Source: a virus
Virus record (IMG/VR): IMGVR_UViG_3300037189_016108
Span: 1-45,955 of that record
Direction: 5' to 3' (one strand)
Length of the DNA stretch: 45,955 nucleotides
Part shown: one piece after another, positions 8,523 through 15,775 of the stretch
Position numbering within the stretch: the first letter of the stretch is position 1
How the letters are laid out: every line of letters starts with the position of its first letter
Position numbers and translations under genes: made by a program
The notes under the pieces: model-generated
Databases searched by the model: none
Told to the model about the DNA's origin: nothing
Seen by the model: only the letters and a program-made list of their open reading frames with translations

Positions 8523-9299
8523 ATGCCCGCTAGTTTTGCACATTCAGCACCAACTATCGTTACCATTTCGCCGGTTGCCATACCTGCCACTAATGCAAAG
8601 TACAGTCCGATTTCTCTTGGTCTTCTTGGGAGCGCGGAGTACGGCATTATTGGTCAGGGTGGTTGGCAAATTATTGACCGGCCCAAAATGGTTGCGGCTA
8701 CTCAGTGGTTTGACCGCTCTCCATATTCCCTGAAGTTTTCAGCAATAATTGACCACTCCATCACGGCACCCGTTACTCCGGGCGCCCCAATTTTGTCAAC
8801 GTCGACTTCGGTGGAAAACGACTGTGAACAACTTGAACTTTGGCTGGAAAAAGTAGACGCTACTTACTCGCCTCCCGTTCTTTCGATTACAGGGCCAGTT
8901 CCAGGCATTAAACGGCTGTACGTTCTTTACGGCCTCTCTTTCCGCGATGCACTTCGCGACCAGGAGGCCGGGTATAGAATTCAACAAACTGTTGACATCA
9001 CGCTTTATGAGTATAGCCCACCACTAGGCAATACTCTAAATCAATATTCATATGCACCATCGCAAACATTTGCAGAGCAACAGAACAGTTCGGACATAAC
9101 GGGTACACAACAGTTTATCATTTACACCGTTAAAGACGGCGATACACTGACAAGCATCTCTAATAATTTTTACGGCAACCCAAGTATGACCCAACAGATT
9201 AAAACCTTTAACGGCATACGAGATGATTCGGTTCTTTCCATCATGTCCGGTCAGGTTTTGAAAATGCCTAGACTGACTGCAACGGGAGCGTTCCAATGA
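8523..9299 (+). CDS. LysM-domain baseplate protein (XkdP-like)
   Basis: 258 residues. The first 190 residues form a mixed domain with 'SLGLLGSAEYGIIGQGGWQI' near the start and 'RLYVLYGLSFRDALRDQEAG' in the middle, resembling XkdP-like baseplate proteins of contractile phages. The last 55 residues are a LysM domain: 'YTVKDGDTLTSISNNFYGNP', then 'IKTFNGIRDDSVLSIMSGQVLKMP'. In this setting LysM is used for baseplate hub assembly (as with T4 gp53) or for contact with peptidoglycan. It lies immediately after the tape measure and overlaps the hub gene by 4 bp (ATGA), consistent with hub assembly. Confidence 0.78.
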   Translation: MPASFAHSAPTIVTISPVAIPATNAKYSPISLGLLGSAEYGIIGQGGWQIIDRPKMVAATQWFDRSPYSLKFSAIIDHSITAPVTPGAPILSTSTSVENDCEQLELWLEKVDATYSPPVLSITGPVPGIKRLYVLYGLSFRDALRDQEAGYRIQQTVDITLYEYSPPLGNTLNQYSYAPSQTFAEQQNSSDITGTQQFIIYTVKDGDTLTSISNNFYGNPSMTQQIKTFNGIRDDSVLSIMSGQVLKMPRLTATGAFQ

Positions 9300-10264
9300 C
9301 AACTGCAGGATTTGGTCCTTTTGACCTAAACCAGATTACCATCAACGGTGCGGCTCTTGACCCCGACTACAAACGCGCTGTAACTAACATTTTGATTCAA
9401 CGTAGCAACATGGGTTCTTCACTGTTGACCATGCAGTTGACCGACCCTGAGCGTCAAATTATTCAAAAAGTGGCAAAGCAAGGTGCCACATTAAAAATTG
9501 ACGGTCTCTCATACACGTTAAGTCAATTTGTAAAAGCATCGGACCAGGTTCAGTTGATTTTTGAGTCTAGCGGTGTATATGCTCTTCGCGGGCAACGTAA
9601 GCCTACCAAGGCCCAAACCGGAAACCAATATGTAACGCCTTTTATGAAGTCGCTAGTTTGGGCAATTAGAGGCATGACGTATGTGGGCCCAGATTACGCT
9701 GCCACTTACCCTCAACTAATTGCTCTGAAGGCAAACAAGGGGATTACTTTAAAAACTGTCCCGCCTTTTGCCGTGGGTCGAGGCAGCGGTGCTACTACTG
9801 ACACCAACGAAGATTCTTGGACATGTCTGTCTCGTATTGCGTCCACTATTGGATGGCGATTGTGGGAAAGCGGCAACGTAGTTTACTGCGGACCAGACGA
9901 ATATTGGTTAGGTAAATTGCCCGGTCAAAAGGGAATTCCTCCAGTTAACAAAGCAGTTTCTAATAGCAAAATTCCTGACTTAAAAGAATTTACACGAACC
10001 ACTCAGTTGATTGACTTTGACTGGAACGTCAACAAACCTCTTGGTCAAGCAAGCGTTACCTGCATGCTGGATGGTTTTTCTTACAACATTGGTCAGATAG
10101 TCAACCTTCAAGGCGTTGGTATTGCAAACGGTCATTGGATGGTCTCCTCTATTCAAAGAAACATGTTTATGCCCACTGCGGCGATGGTGCTCAATGTTCC
10201 AATGCCGCTTGCAACTTACGTCAATCCAACCTCGCTTCCGCTCAGCGCCTTCCCCCTTAAGTAA
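9296..10264 (+). CDS. Baseplate hub protein (gpD / XkdQ / gp27-like)
   Basis: 322 residues. The opening 'FGPFDLNQITINGAAL' with a following beta-rich region, 'LTDPERQIIQK..KQGATLKIDG', and a C-terminal domain with 'VTCMLDGFSYNIGQIVNLQGVGIANGHWMVSSIQR' are the pattern of hub proteins that bear an OB-like or late-control-D fold. These proteins form the trimeric centre of the baseplate that links tube and spike. Gene order (LysM protein, hub, spike) matches XkdP-XkdQ and related clusters. ATG overlaps the upstream stop. No peptidase motif is seen. Confidence 0.68.
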   Translation: MTTAGFGPFDLNQITINGAALDPDYKRAVTNILIQRSNMGSSLLTMQLTDPERQIIQKVAKQGATLKIDGLSYTLSQFVKASDQVQLIFESSGVYALRGQRKPTKAQTGNQYVTPFMKSLVWAIRGMTYVGPDYAATYPQLIALKANKGITLKTVPPFAVGRGSGATTDTNEDSWTCLSRIASTIGWRLWESGNVVYCGPDEYWLGKLPGQKGIPPVNKAVSNSKIPDLKEFTRTTQLIDFDWNVNKPLGQASVTCMLDGFSYNIGQIVNLQGVGIANGHWMVSSIQRNMFMPTAAMVLNVPMPLATYVNPTSLPLSAFPLK

Positions 10265-10273
10265 AGACACTTT

Positions 10274-12280
10274 ATGAGAACTACAGACCCCAACGTACTT
10301 CTCCAGTCATTTTTCCGTTATTCACACGGTCAAATTTTAGCAACTAGCCCTATGGGTCAGGGTGTCTATTACGGTACAGTTATCGAGACTAACGCAACTA
10401 ACACTAGCCTTGCCGCTGGTTACATGCGCGTCAGCATTCCGTATCTCATTGCAGACGAAGTGTACGCAGAAATTCCATTTGCGGGAACAACTGCTCCCCC
10501 CAATGGGACTACCGCTGTTGTTGGGTTTTCCCCCGACGGCAATCTTATTTCGCTTGGTTTCATTGGATGGGAATCATCCGGCGGCGGCGGCGCGGGAACA
10601 CAGGGTCCACAGGGTTTTCAGGGCAACGCCGGGGCTAACGGCTCTCGGGGTTACCAGGGTTACCAGGGCACCGCTGGTGGACAGGGTGCCGGTGGAGCAC
10701 TCGGCTACTGGGGTTCTTTTTACGATACCACCACACAATCTTGCGCCACAACCAACACGGCGTACGGGGTGCTTTGTAACACTACTGCTGGCTCTAACGG
10801 AGTCAACGTTGACCCGGTTATAAAAAGTCGCCTTATTTTTGACCACTCTGGTGTTTATAACTTGCAATTTTCGTCGCAGTTTGAAAATCAGGGCGGTGGC
10901 GGTAGCGGAACAACAGTTCGGATTTGGCTTCGCGTAAATGGGACTAACATAGTAGAGTCCGCGGGTAGTGTTGACGTTAACAACAATAGCCCACTCGTAG
11001 TGAGTTCTTGGAACTATGTTCTGCAATTATACGCCAACGACTATGTAGAATTAATGTGGGCAACCACAAACACCCACATTGTCATGTTGCACAACACAAC
11101 TGCAACACCGGCACCAGGCACTCCATCGGTTATTTTTACCGCTACCCAGGTAATGTACACCCAAGAAGGTCCCCAGGGGTTTAGTGGTGCACAAGGCTAC
11201 CAGGGAAATCAGGGCTCGACCGGAATCTTTGAAGGTGCTACGCCCCCAGGCGATGTTACTCTTGTCTGGGCAGACACCTCGAGCCCCTACCAGGTTGGCC
11301 CGCAGGGTTATCAAGGTTATCAAGGCGCTGGCTACCAGGGTTCGCAAGGCTCGCAGGGTTACCAGGGTGTAACTGGCGTTTACGTCAATGCCACCGCTCC
11401 GTCTAACACGTCTCTTGTTTGGGCCGATACCTCAACTGCCTTTTCCGTGGGCCCGCAAGGTTACCAGGGCGCCACTGGTTCGCAGGGAAATCAAGGTTCC
11501 ACCGGTCCCCAGGGTTCGCAAGGAACGCAAGGTACAAATGGCTCGCAAGGCTCAACTGGAACCCAAGGTTTGCAGGGATATCAAGGCTATCAGGGTTATC
11601 AAGGCAAAACTGGCGTTTACGTTAACGCCACGGCGCCCACCGATACCTCTCTTGTGTGGGCTGACACTTCAACTGCTTTTTCCGTTGGTCCACAGGGTTA
11701 TCAAGGAAATCAGGGAAATCAAGGCGCTGGCTATCAGGGGGTTCAGGGTGCAACTGGCTCACAGGGTTATCAGGGAAACCAAGGTTTAACAGGTGCAGGT
11801 ACGCAGGGTAGCCAGGGCGCATCAGGCTCTCAGGGAAACCAGGGTGCTCAAGGTGCTGCTGGTTCCGCGCCAAATGCTTGGACCACTGGTCAATACACTA
11901 CTAACGTTACAATTTCCAGTACAAATGTTAACGCCGTTAACCCCGGCTCCCAAAACGTAACTGTTAGTGGGTTTACCACTTATTTTGTTATTTATAACTG
12001 TAACGAATCTGCTAACGCATCAACCACTGGTCGCGCTATTAACTTGTACTTTATTGCAACTGGAGGCTCAATTACTGGAGTTGGTAGCACTAGTAGTAAC
12101 GTCCTTATTTTGGGCAACACCAACAACGTTACGGGTGTTCGTGCAAACCACGCCGGTTCGACTATCATAACTACGTCAACAACTGGTTCTGTAACGTTTA
12201 CACCTTGGATGTACCTTGGTGGTACAACTGACACAGTTTCAATGGCTCTCTTTTCAATGCAAGTAATAGGAATCCGATAA
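10274..12280 (+). CDS. Baseplate spike OB-fold protein with collagen-like repeats
   Basis: 668 residues. Residues 1-100 look like a gp5/gpV OB-fold: 'YGTVIETN', 'GYMRVSIPYLI', 'EIPFAGTTAPPNGTTAVVGFSPDG', 'ISLGFIGW'. From about 108 to 140 a Gly-X-Y stretch starts (GPQGFQGNAG). Residues 145-295 form a globular C1q/TNF-like beta domain (FDHSGVYNLQFSSQFEN..., 'YVLQLYANDYVELMW'). From 297 to about 535 are collagen-like blocks, mostly G-Y-Q, G-S-Q and G-N-Q, broken by three copies of a roughly 30-residue cap module (about residues 317, 368 and 447). The last 130 residues are a second beta-rich domain. A spike OB-fold fused to collagen-like fibre is unusual. Weak Shine-Dalgarno at 10262. Confidence 0.7.
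   Translation: MRTTDPNVLLQSFFRYSHGQILATSPMGQGVYYGTVIETNATNTSLAAGYMRVSIPYLIADEVYAEIPFAGTTAPPNGTTAVVGFSPDGNLISLGFIGWESSGGGGAGTQGPQGFQGNAGANGSRGYQGYQGTAGGQGAGGALGYWGSFYDTTTQSCATTNTAYGVLCNTTAGSNGVNVDPVIKSRLIFDHSGVYNLQFSSQFENQGGGGSGTTVRIWLRVNGTNIVESAGSVDVNNNSPLVVSSWNYVLQLYANDYVELMWATTNTHIVMLHNTTATPAPGTPSVIFTATQVMYTQEGPQGFSGAQGYQGNQGSTGIFEGATPPGDVTLVWADTSSPYQVGPQGYQGYQGAGYQGSQGSQGYQGVTGVYVNATAPSNTSLVWADTSTAFSVGPQGYQGATGSQGNQGSTGPQGSQGTQGTNGSQGSTGTQGLQGYQGYQGYQGKTGVYVNATAPTDTSLVWADTSTAFSVGPQGYQGNQGNQGAGYQGVQGATGSQGYQGNQGLTGAGTQGSQGASGSQGNQGAQGAAGSAPNAWTTGQYTTNVTISSTNVNAVNPGSQNVTVSGFTTYFVIYNCNESANASTTGRAINLYFIATGGSITGVGSTSSNVLILGNTNNVTGVRANHAGSTIITTSTTGSVTFTPWMYLGGTTDTVSMALFSMQVIGIR
11222..11697 (+). 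repeat. Three-copy module inside the collagen-like fibre gene
   Basis: Starting at 11222, 11375 and 11612, a segment codes for G(I/V)(F/Y)..(A)T(A/P)P...(S/T)LVWADTS..(F/Y).VGPQG. The second and third copies are nearly identical in protein. They are separated by Gly-X-Gln collagen-like blocks of different length. The pattern fits duplication by recombination and would permit fibre length variation. Confidence 0.75.
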
Positions 12281-12813
12281 TGACCGTATTAAGACAATAC
12301 AATTCAGGAACAGGAACATGGGACGCAGTAATTTCGGGGGTTCAGGGGGCACAGGGCAGTCCAATGTCGACCAACGCCTCTTTTACGGCACCATTTGAAA
12401 CATTTTCGGTTGTCTCAAGCGCCTATAGTGGTTCCAGCGCCGCAACGGTTGCTTTGGCGACCTCAAGTATTTATGTAAATACAGCCGGCTCTACCGCCAA
12501 TTATGCTCTTAACATCACAGGTGCTCCGACTACGGTTGGTCAATCGGTTACGGCAGTTGTTGCGGTTAACGAAGGCGCATCAGCCTTCCTTCCAAACACA
12601 ATCACAATTAACACGTATGCCACGGCGGCATCTGGCCTGCCAGCCAATGCTTCTACCTACACGCCTAGTGGCGGACCAACTTTTAAGAATTTTTGGCAGG
12701 GCGCGGCCGCACCTTCATCGGCCTATGTGAGTACTCTTGCTACATACAGCATTACAATTATGTGCGTTGCCACTAACAGTTACTACGTTTTGTATTCTCT
12801 TGTAGGTTTCTAA
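12280..12813 (+). CDS. Putative tail fibre protein, short collagen-like start
   Basis: 177 residues. It begins with a short Gly-X-Gln remnant ('GVQGAQGSP'), then a beta-rich Ser/Thr/Ala domain (residues 30-177) with strands such as 'YALNITGAPTTVGQSVTAVVAVNE' and 'TYSITIMCVATNSYYVLYSLVGF'. The C-terminal part resembles the tip domain type seen at the end of the previous and the 319-residue fibre proteins. The start overlaps the upstream stop (TAATG), so it is translated with the spike-fibre gene. Likely a distal fibre or receptor-contact component; the receptor is unknown. Confidence 0.55.
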   Translation: MTVLRQYNSGTGTWDAVISGVQGAQGSPMSTNASFTAPFETFSVVSSAYSGSSAATVALATSSIYVNTAGSTANYALNITGAPTTVGQSVTAVVAVNEGASAFLPNTITINTYATAASGLPANASTYTPSGGPTFKNFWQGAAAPSSAYVSTLATYSITIMCVATNSYYVLYSLVGF

Positions 12814-12814
12814 A

Positions 12815-13810
12815 ATGCCTTTAACTGGAACAATCGGAAGTTCGTCTTCGCGTGCGTATGGTGAATTTCTAAAAAATAGATTTGCTGTAGTTAACGGCTA
12901 TACTTTTACTGGTAATGATGGGTATGCGTACGCCGTTTTTAATACCCCTACCTCTGCGGGTTCTCTTTCTGTTGCTGGAAGCGGCCTAGCCCTTGAATAC
13001 ATAGTTATTGGTGGCGGCGGTGGTGGGGCCTACGGTCCCTACCTACGCACTGGTACTAACCTTTCCAACTATGCCTACTATTCCGGTGGTGGTGGTGGTG
13101 GTGGAGCGGGACAGTTGCTATACGGCACTCTCAGTTCCGTTTCTGGCACAATTTCCGGAATTACCGTTGGAACTGCTGGCTCTGGAAATGACACGCAGGG
13201 CAGCAACGGCGGCAACAGCGTTTTAAGTTCAATCACTTCTATTGGTGGCGGCGGTGGTGGTGGGTACACCGGAACCTCCCCAACGGAAAGTTCTGCAAAT
13301 GGTCTTACCGGCGGTTCTGGCGGTGGTGGTTCAGGTGAGGCTACAACCGGTGGTGGGGCCTACGGCGGTTCTGCGGGAACTGGGGCAAATGTTTATGCCG
13401 GTGGTCAGGGTGCATTTGGTGGCGGTGGTGGCGGTGGTGCTACTACGGCTGGTACTCCAGGTTTCTCCTTTACGGGTACTTCCTCTGCCGGTGGTAACGG
13501 AATATCGACTTACTCCACTTGGTACGTTTCGCCTTCAACAACGCTTGGTGCCGTCTGCGGCGGTGGCGGTGGGTCTGCCGCTCAGTGGGTAGACAGTGGA
13601 GGGTGGTCTGCCTACACCGGGGGTCCCGGCGGTTCTGGCGGTGGCGGCAGAGGGGCCTATACGAGTAGCGGTCTTACTGCCGGTAATGGTACCGCATACG
13701 GTGCGGCCGGTGGTGGAGGTTGTCAAAGTGTCCCGGGCCACGGCAGCCTTCTCTATGGCAACGGTTATAGCGGTCTTGTAATTGTTCGCGTACCAGTGTC
13801 GTCTTTGTAA
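12815..13810 (+). CDS. Glycine-rich tail adhesin-like protein
   Basis: 331 residues. After a 60-residue start with 'GYTFTGNDGYAYAVFNTPTSAGSL', the protein has repeated poly-Gly blocks ('VIGGGGGGAYG', 'YSGGGGGGGAGQLL', 'GGGGGGYTG', 'GAFGGGGGGGA', 'CGGGGGSAAQ', 'GGPGGSGGGGRGAY') and ends with 'YGNGYSGLVIVRVPV'. This is the pattern of glycine-rich domains found in phage tail proteins, where Gly runs can pack as polyglycine-II sandwiches, as in T4-like gp38 adhesins. The final 'SGLVIVRV' strand is the usual end of such domains. It lies among fibre genes and one base after the preceding stop. Probably a host-binding tip protein. Confidence 0.62.
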   Translation: MPLTGTIGSSSSRAYGEFLKNRFAVVNGYTFTGNDGYAYAVFNTPTSAGSLSVAGSGLALEYIVIGGGGGGAYGPYLRTGTNLSNYAYYSGGGGGGGAGQLLYGTLSSVSGTISGITVGTAGSGNDTQGSNGGNSVLSSITSIGGGGGGGYTGTSPTESSANGLTGGSGGGGSGEATTGGGAYGGSAGTGANVYAGGQGAFGGGGGGGATTAGTPGFSFTGTSSAGGNGISTYSTWYVSPSTTLGAVCGGGGGSAAQWVDSGGWSAYTGGPGGSGGGGRGAYTSSGLTAGNGTAYGAAGGGGCQSVPGHGSLLYGNGYSGLVIVRVPVSSL

Positions 13811-13833
13811 TTACTTGCTATACTTGCTATAAT
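13805..13833 (+). promoter_or_regulatory. Sigma-70-type promoter for the GT2-methyltransferase gene
   Basis: -35 TTGTAA (13805-13810), 17-bp spacer, and extended -10 TGC TATAAT (-10 at 13828-13833). The -35 overlaps the stop codon of the upstream gene. The spacer holds a tandem 9-bp repeat ACTTGCTAT (13813-13821, 13822-13830), and the -10 sits inside a perfect 12-bp palindrome CTATAATTATAG (13827-13838). Shine-Dalgarno GAGGAG follows at 13840. Confidence 0.6.
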
Positions 13834-13849
13834 TATAGCGAGGAGTGCC

Positions 13850-15082
13850 TTGATTACTGTCTTCACGCCCAGCCATAATCCCAGATACCTAGATGAGTGT
13901 TACGCATCTCTTGCCGCTCAAACTTACGCAGACTGGGAATGGGTCGTTTTGTTGAACGGCAGAGTAGAATGGTCTTGCGACGACAAACGCGTTATTGTTA
14001 GTTACGCCAAACCTAACGTTAAAGGTGTGGGGGCTCTCAAAAAGGAAGCCGTTAATCGTGCAAGCGGAGAAATTCTAGTCGAACTAGACCACGACGATTT
14101 ACTTCTGCCTAATGCGCTCAATGAAATTTACGCTGCTTTTGGCCGCTGGGGCGATGTTGGCTTTGTATACTCAGACACCATTCAGATTAATGAAGATGGC
14201 TCGCCTAACACCTCTCGTTATGATGAGCGATTTGGCTGGGAATATTACAACTACAACGAATACATTGTTCCGCGTACGTTTGAACCACATCCTCAAAATG
14301 TTTCCCATATTTGGTTTGCCCCCAATCACGTAAGAGCCTTTAGGCGCTCTGTTTATGACCTGGTTGGTGGTTACGACCAAGCCTTAGACGTTCTTGACGA
14401 CCAAGATTTAATGTGCAAAATGTATCAAGTCACGGAATTCCGTAAAATTGGTACACCTCTTTACAAACAGCGTATTCATCAAAAAAATACTCAGCATGTT
14501 CCCGAAATCAATGCACGCATTCAAACGGAAACAGTTGAAATTGCCGATAAATATATAATGGGCAACATTCTTGCTTGGGCATCAAGGAACAAACTCTTAG
14601 CCCTAGACCTTGGCGCGGCACATGATAAGCCAGCAGGGTTCTTGGGGGTTGATTTACGCGAGCGCCCAGGGGTGGACATCGTTGGCGATTTTCTTGCGCT
14701 TGACTTGCCGGAAAGTTCTGTTGGCGTTATTCGTGCCTCCGACTTTCTTGAACACATTGCAGACAAAACGGCTGTAATGGAAAAGATTTACTATTTGCTC
14801 GCAGATGGTGGAATGCTTTTATCCATGACTCCAAGCACGGACGGCCGCGGTGCCTTTCAAGACCCAACTCACGTTTCGTACTGGAATGAAAATTCGTTTT
14901 GGTATTACACCCGCGCGCAAACTGCCGCTTACATTGATTCACAACTTCGTTTTCAAGTTTCGCGTCTCCGAACGTTTTTTCCATCGGAGTGGCACGAGCA
15001 CAACAACATTTCGTACGTTCAGGCCAACTTGATTGCCATCAAGGAACCGGGCAGAAAGTACGGCGGAATTTTAGAGATATAG
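13850..15082 (+). CDS. Glycosyltransferase family 2 fused to a class I methyltransferase
   Basis: 410 residues. Residues 1-215 are a GT2 (GT-A fold) domain: 'MITVFTPSHNPRYLDECYASL', 'GEILVELDHDDLL' with the metal/nucleotide-sugar acidic motif DHDD at 80-83, and 'VGGYDQALDVLDDQDLMCKM' as the ED-type catalytic region at 173-191. Residues about 240-400 are a methyltransferase type-11 domain: 'ALDLGAA' (251-257), 'DFLEHI' (298-303), 'LLADGGMLLSMTPST' and 'DPTHVSYWNENSF'. TTG start at 13850 is chosen because the GT2 strand begins there and GAGGAG lies 4 nt upstream. It sits between fibre and baseplate genes with its own promoter. It may build a methylated glycan on the virion or on the host surface. 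Confidence 0.82.
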   Translation: MITVFTPSHNPRYLDECYASLAAQTYADWEWVVLLNGRVEWSCDDKRVIVSYAKPNVKGVGALKKEAVNRASGEILVELDHDDLLLPNALNEIYAAFGRWGDVGFVYSDTIQINEDGSPNTSRYDERFGWEYYNYNEYIVPRTFEPHPQNVSHIWFAPNHVRAFRRSVYDLVGGYDQALDVLDDQDLMCKMYQVTEFRKIGTPLYKQRIHQKNTQHVPEINARIQTETVEIADKYIMGNILAWASRNKLLALDLGAAHDKPAGFLGVDLRERPGVDIVGDFLALDLPESSVGVIRASDFLEHIADKTAVMEKIYYLLADGGMLLSMTPSTDGRGAFQDPTHVSYWNENSFWYYTRAQTAAYIDSQLRFQVSRLRTFFPSEWHEHNNISYVQANLIAIKEPGRKYGGILEI

Positions 15083-15088
15083 GTCAAC

Positions 15089-15766
15089 ATGGCTGAGCCA
15101 GTTACAAATTTTAATCTTACGTGGGGCCAAAACGTTGGCATTACCGCGTCTTGGACTGCCGCGGAGGATGTGACAACTAATTCGTACTATTTGCTTTACA
15201 TTTTTGACCAAAATTTGACTTATCCAAACTATATGTTTTGGAAAAAAATAGTTCCTTTTGCACAAAAGGTGTCAGGTCAAGCCGGATACGTGCTGCAACC
15301 GCCGTCAACTGTTTACCTTTTGCCCTGGTCCGATGTTCTTAATTTTGGCAAAAATAATCGAGCACCCGCTGCTATTTCTATGAAAATAATTCATGTAGAC
15401 AGCACAGAAGCATTTAGCGACCCCGTGAGCGATACCGCCTACCCAAGGGCAGTTTCAAATTTTATTGGGGCCCCTCATCTCAACAATTACTTTGATTTTG
15501 ACAGTTTTGGCCAGGCAAGAGTCACCCCACAAGATTCGTACGAAGAAATTTCAGACAACGTCAAAATGCTTCTTGACACCCCACTTGGTTCGCGTACTGC
15601 TGTTCCCGGTTATGGAACTGAAGATACGCCACTTACCACGATTAACACCCAAATGATAGAAACCTCTATTCGCCAATGGGAAACTCGCGCCAATCCAATT
15701 GTAACCGTCACTTATGACGATGACAATAATGCATCACTTAACGTCTTTATAAAAACTAATAATTAA
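15089..15766 (+). CDS. Baseplate wedge protein, gp25-like, with N-terminal FN3-like domain
   Basis: 225 residues. The C-terminal 95 residues match the GPW/gp25 family: 'EEISDNVKMLLDTPLGSRTAVPGYG', 'INTQMIETSIRQWETRANPIVTV' and a last strand 'SLNVFIK'. This family gives the wedge core that starts sheath assembly. The N-terminal 110 residues are an extra domain with an FN3-like start ('VTNFNLTWGQNVGITASWTAA' broken here after ASWTAA) and alternating strands. Such an addition roughly doubles the usual gp25 length. The J-type wedge gene follows after 9 bp, as in most contractile-tail clusters. Confidence 0.74.
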   Translation: MAEPVTNFNLTWGQNVGITASWTAAEDVTTNSYYLLYIFDQNLTYPNYMFWKKIVPFAQKVSGQAGYVLQPPSTVYLLPWSDVLNFGKNNRAPAAISMKIIHVDSTEAFSDPVSDTAYPRAVSNFIGAPHLNNYFDFDSFGQARVTPQDSYEEISDNVKMLLDTPLGSRTAVPGYGTEDTPLTTINTQMIETSIRQWETRANPIVTVTYDDDNNASLNVFIKTNN

Positions 15767-15775
15767 GGAAAGTAA

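Noticed and set aside
10600-11870. Short repeated DNA units resembling a CRISPR or tandem array
   Set aside because: The repeats are Gly-X-Gln codons of a collagen-like protein in one open frame; no regular spacers of constant length.
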